19,208 nt of DNA from JAZQUM01 sp045631305 (GCA_045631305.1 JAZQUM010000053.1:1-19208); one strand, 5' to 3'; shown: positions 1 through 7,050, counted from the first letter of the stretch. Numbers and translations are program-made. Notes: generated from the letters alone by a model not told the origin.

Positions 1-219
1 GATCCGACTTGTTGAAATATGCTTGCTGTACTGCTCTTTTTCCATATCGATACCGTAAACGGCCTTCACCAAGCGCACTGCATCCGGATTGATTTGCGGT
101 ACCGTTTCCGTTCCTGCACTGCAGGAGATAAAAACGTCTCCCGCAAGTTTTCTTCCCAGCGCCTCCGCCATCTGGCTGCGGCAGGAATTATGAACGCAGA
201 CAAAAGCAACTTTTTTCAT
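1..219 (-). CDS. Arsenate reductase-like protein of the low-molecular-weight phosphatase fold, N-terminal 73 residues (cut by window edge)
   Basis: The visible N-terminus begins MKKVAFVCVHNSCRSQMAEA. It contains the CX5R phosphate-binding loop (Cys8 to Arg14) followed by Ser-Gln-Met-Ala-Glu, the signature of thioredoxin-coupled ArsC and of low-molecular-weight tyrosine phosphatases. The loop with a second Cys before the Arg, and the later segment ending SKHIS, favour arsenate reductase over a tyrosine phosphatase. The C-terminal part, which in ArsC would hold the redox cysteine pair, lies outside the window, so the two cannot be separated with certainty. The ATG overlaps the yaaA stop as ATGA, and a GGGAGGAA ribosome binding site lies 6-7 bases upstream, so it is probably the next gene of the murD-to-yaaA operon. 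No arsR or arsB is visible here. Confidence 0.8.
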   Translation of the reverse strand, partial: MKKVAFVCVHNSCRSQMAEALGRKLAGDVFISCSAGTETVPQINPDAVRLVKAVYGIDMEKEQYSKHISTSRI

Positions 220-968
220 TTGCGTTCCTCCCGCACAAAAACAAAGGTATCGTCATTGCTGCGCGCTTCATCAAAACGGAAATTCAACCCGTGATAACAG
301 CGTATATCTTCCGCATTCTCCATGCTGTTTTCCGCCATAAACCGCACAGCATCCCCTCGCGCCATTTTGCACAAGGTGCCTTTTTCAAGGATTTTCCCCT
401 CTTTTTCCTCGCCGAAAACACAAGTAATAAAGCGGGAGCCTTCAGGCACATAGCGGGAAACGCAGATGCTGTATTCCTTGCTGGCGAGATTCAAAACTGT
501 GTCTGTTTCGGCAAAGATGTTTTCTGCAATCTTTTTACCCCAATATTCGTAAAGGTCTTTCGCTTCACATAGTTTCAGCTTTGCCTGCATCTCCAGACGG
601 TAAGGTGTTATCCCGTCAAAGGGTCGCAGCACCCCGTAAAACGCGGAAAGGATGCGAAGATGCTGCTGAACATAGTCCAGTTCCCCTTGAGAAAACACAG
701 CGGGCGACATATAGCGGTAAGCAATGCCCTCGTAAGAGAAAACAGCAGGCGTCAGATGGCGGGTAAGGTCCATATTTTCCAGCCGTGTAACATTTACTTT
801 AGCGATGGCGTCGTTGCATTTCCAAAGCTTTTGCAGCACTTCGGGCGACATAGCCTGCAGCGCACCTTTGATTTCCTCCGCTTCCATGAGAAAAACGGGC
901 AGCGCCTTGGGAAGGAAGCTGTCCGTATCCACATTCATTTTTTTAGCGGGCGAAAGGATGATCCTCAT
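216..968 (-). CDS. yaaA: Peroxide stress protein YaaA (DUF328/UPF0246 family)
   Basis: This 250-residue protein begins MRIILSPAKKMN, the diagnostic N-terminus of the YaaA family, and has the usual family length of about 250. Further family segments are Y-R-Y-M-S-P near residue 85, the block S-A-F-Y-G-V-L-R-P near 110, a Tyr-Trp-Gly-Lys stretch near 140 and the C-terminal A-R-G-D-A-V-R-F near 205. In Escherichia coli YaaA lowers free intracellular iron during hydrogen peroxide stress and binds DNA; it is cytoplasmic. That role is assumed here by homology. The start codon shares one base with the stop of the rhodanese gene (TAATG), and no strong ribosome binding site is visible, which suggests translational coupling. 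The arsenate-reductase-like gene follows with a 4-base overlap. Its place beside redox-related genes fits an oxidative stress role. Confidence 0.93.
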   Translation of the reverse strand: MRIILSPAKKMNVDTDSFLPKALPVFLMEAEEIKGALQAMSPEVLQKLWKCNDAIAKVNVTRLENMDLTRHLTPAVFSYEGIAYRYMSPAVFSQGELDYVQQHLRILSAFYGVLRPFDGITPYRLEMQAKLKLCEAKDLYEYWGKKIAENIFAETDTVLNLASKEYSICVSRYVPEGSRFITCVFGEEKEGKILEKGTLCKMARGDAVRFMAENSMENAEDIRCYHGLNFRFDEARSNDDTFVFVREERK

Positions 969-1354
969 TACTGTTCGATCTCGTAAGGCCAGGTGTTGAT
1001 GCCGCCGAATTCGTACACATTGCTGTAACCCAGCGCCACCAGCTTCTCGGATGCGGTTTTGCTGCGGTTACCGCTGCGGCAATAAACAAGGACCATTGCA
1101 TCCTTTGCGCCAAGCACTTCGGCGGCAGATCCTTCCGTGATCGTCCCCACAGGAAGCAGCACCGCGCCTTTGATATGGCCTGTGTCAAATTCTTCCTGCT
1201 CACGGACATCGAGAATGATGGCATCAGCGTACTGATCCATCATATTTTTGGCTTCTTCCTGAGAAATCTGTTTATATGTCAATTCCATGGTCTCTCCTCC
1301 GCAAGCTGTAAGCAGCAGAAAAAGAGCTGCTATAAGCCATGCAAAACGCTTCAT
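968..1354 (-). CDS. Rhodanese-domain lipoprotein
   Basis: The predicted protein of 128 residues starts with a lipoprotein signal peptide: Lys-Arg, a hydrophobic run, then Leu-Thr-Ala-Cys with the lipobox Cys at residue 18. A single rhodanese domain fills the rest. The active-site loop C-R-S-G-N-R-S begins at Cys92 and is preceded by the typical LDVREQEEF segment near residue 50. The mature protein should be anchored on the outer face of the membrane, where a sulfur-transferase or thiol-redox role is plausible; the substrate is unknown. Two ATGs compete. The one at 1360 forms ATGA with the DUF5714 stop but lies only 2 bases from the AAGGAG site; the one at 1354 has an 8-base spacing and is preferred. 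A longer reading to 1402 is unlikely because it would bury the signal peptide. Confidence 0.88.
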   Translation of the reverse strand: MKRFAWLIAALFLLLTACGGETMELTYKQISQEEAKNMMDQYADAIILDVREQEEFDTGHIKGAVLLPVGTITEGSAAEVLGAKDAMVLVYCRSGNRSKTASEKLVALGYSNVYEFGGINTWPYEIEQ

Positions 1355-1356
1355 TT

Positions 1357-2049
1357 TCATCTCTCCTTCTTCGGGAAAAAGGGGCAGCGGATGCCGATGC
1401 ACTGGTTATTCATGTGGCAGCGGGAGCAGACAGGGCTGCTCTTTTCCATTTCCACACCCAGCTTTTCTTTCACAAAATCAATGGCGGTAAGAATAGCAAG
1501 ATAAGAATCCCGCTTGCAGCAGCGAGGCCCGCCCACCTCGCCGATAGCGCCCAAAGACTTTGCGGTCATAGTGTTGGCAAGACCCCAGGTTTCCTGCGTC
1601 AGAGGTGTTGCAGCCGTTGCCACAGAGAAAAAGATCCCCGTGCTGACGCCTGCACCGCATGCGCCCCAGAAGCCGCAGGAGCCGCCGGGCACTTCCCTGC
1701 CGCGGCTCTGGATCTCTTTGAGATCTGCTTCAAGGTCCGTTTCACCGCCTGCGTTATGATAAGCCGTCAGCAAGGCTGCTGCCACCATCACATGGTGTTC
1801 AGGGCCATGCATATGGCAAAAGGGCAGGCTCATGAGCTTTTCCATGATCTCAATAGGGTCGCGGGAAGTTTCTGCAAGGCACACGGCAAAGATGGAATCC
1901 ATCCCCGCGGTGTGGCAATCGCTGCAGACGAAATGCCCTTCCACGCAGCGTGTCTTGCTCATTTCCTTTTTGCCGCAGAGGGCGCACTGCATCTCCTCTG
2001 CTTTTTGCAAATATTCCAACCGTGCTTTACAAATCAGGCATTCTTCCAT
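1357..2049 (-). CDS. DUF5714 domain protein, cysteine-rich, function unknown
   Basis: I recognise this 230-residue protein as the DUF5714 family, common in Clostridia and methanogenic archaea, with no established function. It has 17 cysteines. They include CxxC pairs at 4/7, 22/25, 42/45 and 208/211, single cysteines at 35, 57, 78, 125, 131, 217 and 222, and a Cys-Cys pair at 177/178. Conserved-looking blocks are C-H-T-A-G-M-D near 45, H-G-P-E-H-H near 81, and the glycine-rich P-G-G-S-C-G-F-W-G-A-C-G near 121. The cysteines and histidines suggest metal or iron-sulfur binding, which is inference. There is no signal peptide or membrane segment. A GAGGAGAG ribosome binding site precedes the ATG. 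It sits between def and the rhodanese lipoprotein gene, which hints at a shared sulfur or redox theme but proves nothing. Confidence 0.8.
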   Translation of the reverse strand: MEECLICKARLEYLQKAEEMQCALCGKKEMSKTRCVEGHFVCSDCHTAGMDSIFAVCLAETSRDPIEIMEKLMSLPFCHMHGPEHHVMVAAALLTAYHNAGGETDLEADLKEIQSRGREVPGGSCGFWGACGAGVSTGIFFSVATAATPLTQETWGLANTMTAKSLGAIGEVGGPRCCKRDSYLAILTAIDFVKEKLGVEMEKSSPVCSRCHMNNQCIGIRCPFFPKKER

Positions 2050-2059
2050 CGCTCTCTCC

Positions 2060-2470
2060 TCAGATCAAAATCCCGTTGCAATGATCAATCTCGTGCTGAA
2101 TGATCTGCGCCGTCCAATCGGTGTAGGTCTTGAAGCGCACCTGAAAATCCTCGTTTTCATAGCACACCTTGATGGAGCGAAAACGCTTGGTCTCTCGGAT
2201 ACCGGGAAGGGACAAACAGCCTTCCTGCGCGGTATACATCCCGCTGCTTTTCACAATTTCGGGGTTGAACATCACGGTGTATTTCCCGCCGTCATCAAAA
2301 ACGATGATCCGCTTTAAAACACCGATCATGTTGGCTGCCATACCCACGCAGCCTGCGGCATTGGCGCGGATGGTATCCACCAGATCTTCAGCCACAGAGA
2401 GATCGTCCTTCGTTGCCTTTTCAGATTTTCTCCCCAGGAAAATGGGGTCTTTCATCACAGGTCTGATCAT
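2060..2470 (-). CDS. def: Peptide deformylase-like protein with Met in place of the motif-I Gln
   Basis: This 136-residue protein has the deformylase metal site: motif II E-G-C-L-S-L-P with Cys85, and motif III Q-H-E-I-D-H with His126, Glu127 and His130. These residues bind the catalytic ferrous ion or zinc that removes formyl groups from nascent proteins. Motif I normally reads GxGLAAxQ, but here it is G-M-A-A-N-M, so the oxyanion-stabilising Gln is Met48. The protein ends just after the motif III helix at Gly-Ile-Leu-Ile and lacks the C-terminal extension of long deformylases. From memory, this short Met-containing type recurs in Clostridia and lactobacilli, often beside a canonical def elsewhere; that could not be checked here. 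The start overlaps the mutT stop as ATGA. Confidence 0.88.
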   Translation of the reverse strand: MIRPVMKDPIFLGRKSEKATKDDLSVAEDLVDTIRANAAGCVGMAANMIGVLKRIIVFDDGGKYTVMFNPEIVKSSGMYTAQEGCLSLPGIRETKRFRSIKVCYENEDFQVRFKTYTDWTAQIIQHEIDHCNGILI

Positions 2471-2853
2471 TGTTCTTTTAACCTCTTGAGGATCTCTTCA
2501 TCCGCGGGACAGAATGCATAACCGTCGATCTCAGCAATAGTCAGCCAGCGGATGTCATTGTGTTCCAGTTTCCGGGGTTCACCCTGGGCGATGGATGCAT
2601 TAAACAACGTAAGATGCACCGTGAGGTCGGGATAGACATGGTCCACTTCCATGAAAATATCCTTCACCGCTACGGTAACGCCCAGCTCTTCGCGGCACTC
2701 GCGGATCAGAGCATCTTCCTTGCTTTCGCCTGCTTCCACTTTGCCGCCTACAAATTCCCACAGCAGCCCGCGGGCTTTGTGGGCGGGGCGCTGGCAAGCC
2801 ATAAAGCGGCCCTGCCCGTCCCAGATCAAAGCAGCTACAACTTCAACTGCCAT
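2467..2853 (-). CDS. mutT: MutT-type Nudix hydrolase (8-oxo-dGTP diphosphatase)
   Basis: A perfect Nudix box GX5EX7REUXEEXGU runs from Gly37 to Val59. The length of 128 residues and the start MAVEVVAALIW are typical of MutT. Q-R-P-A-H-K near 21-26 and W-E-F-V-G-G near 32-37 are the segments that in MutT contact the oxidised guanine nucleotide. The expected reaction is hydrolysis of 8-oxo-dGTP to the monophosphate, preventing A:C transversions; this is inferred from the family. An AAGGAG ribosome binding site lies 7 bases upstream of the ATG. The gene follows ligA by 12 bases and overlaps def by four. A second member of the broad Nudix family with another nucleotide substrate cannot be excluded. 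Confidence 0.9.
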   Translation of the reverse strand: MAVEVVAALIWDGQGRFMACQRPAHKARGLLWEFVGGKVEAGESKEDALIRECREELGVTVAVKDIFMEVDHVYPDLTVHLTLFNASIAQGEPRKLEHNDIRWLTIAEIDGYAFCPADEEILKRLKEQ

Positions 2854-2865
2854 GGTTCTTTCTCC

Positions 2866-3282
2866 TTATTTTAGCATCTCCAGAAATTCCTCTTCCGTAA
2901 GGACAGGAATGCCCAGTTCATTTGCTTTTTTCAGCTTACTGCCGGCCGCTTCACCTGCCACCACGAAAGATGTTTTCTTGGAAACAGAGCCGCTGACCTT
3001 GCCGCCGCAGCGCTCGATCATTTCACCTGCTTCATCTCGGGTGAAGCGCTCCAGCGCGCCTGTGAGAACGAAGGTCTTGCCAGCAAAGCGCTGGTCGATC
3101 TCGTTCTTTTCCGCCGTCATATTTACCCCCGCTTCTTTCAGCCGCGCCACCAGATGGCGGGACTGGGGATCAGAGAGCCAGTTGAGGATAAATCTTGCGG
3201 TGATCTCACCAATATCATCAATGGCGGTGAGATCTTCGGCGGTAGCAGCTTCCAGCGCTTCAAAAGTGCCGAAATGCTGCGC
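2866..3282 (-). pseudogene. LigA C-terminal part downstream of the stop: last helix-hairpin-helix motifs plus BRCT domain
   Basis: Immediately after the TAA the frame continues A-Q-H-F-G-T-F-E-A-L, then a helix-hairpin-helix motif A-I-D-D-I-G-E-I-T-A-R, then a BRCT domain of about 75 residues (R-F-A-G-K-T-F-V-L-T-G to the C-terminus). The first usable start is a GTG at 3150 with no ribosome binding site before it, so separate translation is unlikely. The stretch has no further stop codon and shows no decay, which argues that the interruption is very recent, is an artefact, or is read through. The final codons run into TAAAATAAGGAG, which gives the mutT ribosome binding site. Confidence 0.7.
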
Positions 3283-4848
3283 TTACACCTTACCCGCCTT
3301 CGCGCCCACCTGACGGATGCCCAAGGCATAGATCAAGCGAGAAAGATCGTTTTCCTTGCTCTTTTCAATGGCGGCTACCGCGTTGGCAGCGGACTTGGCA
3401 CCCATGCGGTCCAGCTGGGCGATATCCTGTTCTTTGAGGAAATAGAGGTCCGCCGCGCTTTTTACAAGGCCTGCATCAATGAGCTGCTGCATCACCGCAG
3501 GGCCCATACCGTCAATATCCATGGCATCGCGGGATGCAAAATGGGTAATGTTCCGCAGCAGCTGGGCGGGGCATTCCGCGCCGCTGCAGCGAACGGCAGC
3601 GCCGTCCTCGTCGCGGTATACGGCAGCGCCGCACACAGGGCAGTTCTGAGGCAGGAAATAAGGTTCCGTACCTTCAGGACGCTTGGAAAAGTCCACTTCC
3701 ACAATCTCGGGAATGATCTCCCCTGCTTTCTGCACGATGACGGTATCGCCGATGCGGATATCCTTTTCGGTGATATAGTCCTGATTGTGAAGGGTGGCAT
3801 TAGTAACGGTTGTGCCTGCAAGGCGCACAGGCTCCAGCACAGCCTTGGGGGTCAAAACACCCGTTCTTCCCACCTGCACCACGATGTCCACCAGCTTGGA
3901 TGGCTTCTTTTCAGGGGGATATTTATAGGCAACAGCCCACTTTGGGCACTTGGCTGTGCTGCCCACAGTAGCGCGCTGGGAAAGGCGGTTCACCTTTACC
4001 ACGGCGCCGTCAAAATCGTAAGCAAAGTCGCCGCGGCTTTCGTTAAGGCGGAAAATTTCATCCTGCACCGATGCAAAATCAGAAAACACGCGGTAAGGGA
4101 TCACCTTAAAATGCTGTTCTTTCAGGTAATCCAGGGTTTCAGCATGGCTTGCAAAGGTCTTGCCTTCTGCCAGCTGCAGATTGAAGATGGAAATATCCAG
4201 CTTACGCTTGGCTGCGATCTTGGGATCCAGCTGGCGCAGAGAGCCTGCCGCTGCGTTGCGGGGATTTGCCATAAGGGTTTCCCCATTGAGTTCGCGCTGG
4301 GCATTGATCTCTTCAAAGACACTCTTGGGCATGAAAACCTCGCCGCGGACAATAAGGCGCGGCAGTTTTTCAGGAAGCGTCATGGGAACAGACATAATGG
4401 TGCGTATGTTTTCCGTCACATCCTCGCCCACGCGGCCGTCACCGCGGGTAGCAGCCTGATAAAACTCGCCGTTACGGTATTCAATGGCCACGCTGAGTCC
4501 ATCGATCTTGGGCTCCACGCTGAATTCCGATGCCCCATCCAGCTCGCGCTGCATACGGGTGATAAACTCCTCCACCTCATCGGGGCTGAACACATCCTGC
4601 AGGCTTTCCAGAGGTGCCGCATGAGTCACCTGAGAAAATGCGGAAAGCGCCGCGCCGCCCACACGCTGGGTGGGAGAATCGGGAGTGATCTCTTCAGGGT
4701 GTTCCTTTTCCAGATCCTCCAGTCGGCGGAGCATTCTGTCATATTCAAAGTCGGAGATGATGGGATCATCCAGCACATAATAGCGGTAGCCATGCTGGTT
4801 GAGTTCATCCCGCAGCTGTTTCATTTCGGTTTTATGATCCATGGTCAT
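3283..4848 (-). CDS. ligA: LigA N-terminal part as actually readable (521 residues)
   Basis: This is the translatable product if the TAA at 3283-3285 ends translation. It keeps the Ia domain with the NMN-binding Tyr and Asp residues near 22-36, the adenylation domain with Lys114, the OB fold, the zinc finger, and the first part of the helix-hairpin-helix domain ending at G-I-R-Q-V-G-A-K. It lacks the remaining helix-hairpin-helix motifs and the BRCT domain. From work on other bacterial LigA proteins, the BRCT domain can be lost with reduced activity, whereas truncation inside the helix-hairpin-helix domain usually hurts DNA binding and ligation badly. A weakly active or inactive fragment is therefore expected if nothing restores the frame. 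Confidence 0.75.
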   Translation of the reverse strand: MTMDHKTEMKQLRDELNQHGYRYYVLDDPIISDFEYDRMLRRLEDLEKEHPEEITPDSPTQRVGGAALSAFSQVTHAAPLESLQDVFSPDEVEEFITRMQRELDGASEFSVEPKIDGLSVAIEYRNGEFYQAATRGDGRVGEDVTENIRTIMSVPMTLPEKLPRLIVRGEVFMPKSVFEEINAQRELNGETLMANPRNAAAGSLRQLDPKIAAKRKLDISIFNLQLAEGKTFASHAETLDYLKEQHFKVIPYRVFSDFASVQDEIFRLNESRGDFAYDFDGAVVKVNRLSQRATVGSTAKCPKWAVAYKYPPEKKPSKLVDIVVQVGRTGVLTPKAVLEPVRLAGTTVTNATLHNQDYITEKDIRIGDTVIVQKAGEIIPEIVEVDFSKRPEGTEPYFLPQNCPVCGAAVYRDEDGAAVRCSGAECPAQLLRNITHFASRDAMDIDGMGPAVMQQLIDAGLVKSAADLYFLKEQDIAQLDRMGAKSAANAVAAIEKSKENDLSRLIYALGIRQVGAKAGKV

Positions 4849-4854
4849 ATCCCC

Positions 4855-5547
4855 TTATCCGTTGTTCATGATATATTCTTCTGCATCCTCTGTATCGTTG
4901 GCGTGGAAATAGGTGTAAGTCTCAGGCACTTTGCCCACGATCACCGTTTCCGCCACATCGTAAGAGCCGGAAGCTGTAGTGTAGGTAGTATATCCCGGGA
5001 GCAGTATGCTCACCTTCACTTCCACCGTGAGGATAATGCGGTGCTTGGTCTGGTTGATGCCGGTTGAGGTAAAATCATTTTCCAATGTGGAAGATGCCAG
5101 TCCTACTGTCTGCATCCGTACCTTTAAGTTGGGCCCGCGTCCTGCAAGCAATGGTGAGCCAGTAAGGGTACCGAGAGAAATGGCAAGGTCGGTATCTGCA
5201 ATAAGGGAGAGATCCTCCGTTACCTTCCCCGATACCAATGCCTGCAGGCGGTTGATCTCCGCCATGTTTGTCTGCAGTGCGGTAATGTTTCCGTCACCAT
5301 CGGTATGAAGCGTCACCATGCGTGCATAATCAAACTCGCCGCTTTGGAGCACCTCTTTCACAGCAGTGGAAACCGCCTTGTTGACACGGTTCACCGCCTG
5401 CGTGGCTGCAAGGTTGGAAAGCAGCGGTCGGAAATGGGAAACACCGATCAGCCCCAGCGCCGCCAGCAGCGCCACCAGCAAAAAGACACACCATTTCCGA
5501 AAGGCTCTCCGTCTTCCGTACCGCCATATTCCTCTCAAACGCACCAC
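4855..5547 (-). CDS. yunB: Sporulation protein YunB
   Basis: The protein of about 230 residues has a basic N-terminus, one membrane segment at about 19-38, and a soluble domain that matches YunB as I know it: R-P-L-L-S-N-L-A-A-T-Q-A-V-N-R, then a long conserved stretch with I-A-D-T-D-L-A-I-S-L-G-T-L-T-G-S-P-L-L and G-R-G-P. In Bacillus subtilis yunB belongs to the sigma-E regulon of the mother cell and its loss impairs sporulation; its biochemical role is unknown. The GTG at 5547 has no good ribosome binding site, because GAGG touches it. A TTG at 5538 with a GAGGTG site 6 bases upstream may be the true start. It lies 26 bases after murD and 6 bases before ligA, so here it appears to be carried in a vegetative operon. 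Confidence 0.85.
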   Translation of the reverse strand: MVRLRGIWRYGRRRAFRKWCVFLLVALLAALGLIGVSHFRPLLSNLAATQAVNRVNKAVSTAVKEVLQSGEFDYARMVTLHTDGDGNITALQTNMAEINRLQALVSGKVTEDLSLIADTDLAISLGTLTGSPLLAGRGPNLKVRMQTVGLASSTLENDFTSTGINQTKHRIILTVEVKVSILLPGYTTYTTASGSYDVAETVIVGKVPETYTYFHANDTEDAEEYIMNNG

Positions 5548-5573
5548 CTCATAAGAGTGTATGCGCGTAAGGC

Positions 5574-6974
5574 TTATTTCAATTCATTGACCACTTTTTT
5601 GAAGAGCTTACCGCGCTCCATAAAGTTTTTGAACTTATCAAAAGAAGTGCTGGCGGGGCTCATAAGCACCACGTCGCCTTCCTTGGCGCGGCTCTGCGCC
5701 ACGCGGATAGATTCTGCAAAATCGTCTACAAAAATGATCTCAGGCTTGCCCTCTTCGTAGCCGGGTGCGTTGACTGCCGCATCGCGGATCTTGAAAACGG
5801 AAGACCCGGGTGCATCCCCGCCGGTGAGGATCAAAAGTTTTACGTGTTCCACCATGTCGGGGCCCAGTTCGTCGTAAGGAATGTCCTTATCCTTGCCGCC
5901 GGCCAGCATGATCACCTTTTCAGGGAAAGAGCGAAGGCCTGCAATGGTGCGGCTGGGGCTGGATGCGATGGAGTCGTTATAGTAGCGCACGCCGTGGAGC
6001 TCGCGCACCAGTTCGATGCGGTGCTCTACCCCGCCGAATTCTGCGGCAAATTCACGGATCACATCGTCGCTGACAAGACCTTCCACAGCAGAGATAGCTG
6101 CCATGTAGTTTTCTACGTTGTGGATGCCGGGTATCTTGATATTCTTGGCTTCCAGCACCTTTTCGGTCTTGCCACCGTGCTTACGCACGATGCAACCATC
6201 TTCGAAGGTGATACCTTCTTCAATAGGGTTCACGCGGGAGAAAAAGACTTCTCTGCCGCCTGCGCGGGGCGCAAAGGAACGGGTGATGTCGTTATCGTAA
6301 TTCAGCGTTACGCGGCAGTTTTCGCCCTGATGCAGGAAGATGTTTGCCTTGGCCTCTACATATTCTTCCATGTCCTTATGAACATTGAGATGGTTGGGGG
6401 CAAGGTTGGTAAGTACAGCACGCATGGGTGCAATATCATCCATGGTGAGAAGCTGGAAAGAAGAAAGTTCCAGCACCACGAAATCGCTTTCCTTCATGCC
6501 GCCCGCTTCTGCCAGCAAGGGGTTGCCGATGTTGCCGCCCACATACACATGGTAGCCTGCCTTCTTCATAAGGCCTGCAATGATGCTGGTGGTGGTAGTC
6601 TTACCGTCGCTGCCCGTCACCGCCAGAATGGGACAGGGGCAAACCTTGAAAAAGACTTCCATTTCGCTGGTGATCTCGCTGCCGCGTTCTTTGGCGGCAA
6701 GGAATTCAGGCACATCGGGACGCATGCCGGGAGTACGGAAAATAATATCCTCGGTAAGATCTTTCAGATAGTCATTACCCAGCTTCAGCTTGGCGCCTTT
6801 CGCTTCCAGCGCGTCGGCAAGACCGTCGAATTCACCGCGCTCTTTCTTGTCGCAGGCGGTAACAGCGATACCTGCGGAAAGCAGCAGTTCAATGAGAGGC
6901 GTGTTGCTGACACCAATGCCGATAACAGCTACACTCTTACCCTGAATGGAATGAAGATAATCCTGCAGATTCAT
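5574..6974 (-). CDS. murD: UDP-N-acetylmuramoyl-L-alanine--D-glutamate ligase
   Basis: MurD adds D-glutamate to UDP-MurNAc-L-Ala in the cytoplasm during peptidoglycan synthesis. The 466 residues hold an N-terminal Rossmann-like domain with G-I-G-V-S-N near 19-24, the ATP-binding loop T-G-S-D-G-K-T-T at about 120-127, the central-domain Glu/Ser pair in L-E-L-S-S-F-Q, the H-N-V-E-N-Y motif that starts the third domain, and Y-N-D-S-I-A-S-S-P-S-R-T. In Proteobacteria the last motif is NDSKATN; the Ile-Ala-Ser-Ser form is, from memory, usual in a clostridial branch. A GGGAGGG ribosome binding site lies about 10 bases upstream, behind a clear promoter. It is the first gene of the long minus-strand operon. 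Confidence 0.96.
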   Translation of the reverse strand: MNLQDYLHSIQGKSVAVIGIGVSNTPLIELLLSAGIAVTACDKKERGEFDGLADALEAKGAKLKLGNDYLKDLTEDIIFRTPGMRPDVPEFLAAKERGSEITSEMEVFFKVCPCPILAVTGSDGKTTTTSIIAGLMKKAGYHVYVGGNIGNPLLAEAGGMKESDFVVLELSSFQLLTMDDIAPMRAVLTNLAPNHLNVHKDMEEYVEAKANIFLHQGENCRVTLNYDNDITRSFAPRAGGREVFFSRVNPIEEGITFEDGCIVRKHGGKTEKVLEAKNIKIPGIHNVENYMAAISAVEGLVSDDVIREFAAEFGGVEHRIELVRELHGVRYYNDSIASSPSRTIAGLRSFPEKVIMLAGGKDKDIPYDELGPDMVEHVKLLILTGGDAPGSSVFKIRDAAVNAPGYEEGKPEIIFVDDFAESIRVAQSRAKEGDVVLMSPASTSFDKFKNFMERGKLFKKVVNELK

Positions 6975-7007
6975 ATAGAAAAACCCTCCCTATGGGTCAT
7001 ATTTTAA

Positions 7008-7036
7008 CTTATAAATTATACTCCTGATGCTGTCAA
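7008..7036 (-). promoter_or_regulatory. Sigma-A-type promoter of the murD operon
   Basis: On the minus strand, TTGACA (7031-7036) is followed after 17 bases by TATAAG (7008-7013). This is a full match at -35 and five of six at -10. Transcription would start near 7001, giving a leader of about 27 bases before the murD ATG. Confidence 0.8.
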
Positions 7037-7050
7037 AATTCAATCGTTTG

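Larger units (their letters stand above)
2866..4848 (-). pseudogene. ligA: NAD+-dependent DNA ligase LigA, full reading frame interrupted by one in-frame TAA
   Basis: Read through, the frame gives a complete ligase of about 660 residues, the normal family length: adenylation domain with the nucleotide-accepting Lys114 in K-I-D-G, OB fold at about 315-395, a Cys4 zinc finger (403, 406, 421, 426), helix-hairpin-helix repeats at about 430-585 and a C-terminal BRCT domain. Codon 522, at 3283-3285, is TAA. The frame on both sides is the same (the BRCT segment is exactly 566 codons from the first ATG) and the protein similarity continues without loss, so this is a nonsense codon, not a frameshift. 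Family members have an aliphatic residue, usually Leu, at this place, so TTA to TAA would explain it. LigA seals nicks in replication and is normally essential. A base-calling error, a real mutation, readthrough or a second ligase gene are all possible. A second ATG at 4842 has a better 8-base spacing from AAGGGG and may be the true start. Confidence 0.9.

Noticed and set aside
3280..3290. A frameshift in ligA
   Set aside because: The parts before and after the break are in the same frame and the protein continues at the next codon, so a single nonsense codon explains it without any insertion or deletion.
3154..5067. A 637-residue open frame on the plus strand opposite ligA
   Set aside because: It lies antisense to a clearly conserved gene, has low-complexity His- and Leu-rich translation with no motif, and is expected from codon bias on the other strand.
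5844..7007. A 387-residue plus-strand open frame opposite murD
   Set aside because: Antisense shadow of a well-conserved gene; no ribosome binding site or recognisable domain.
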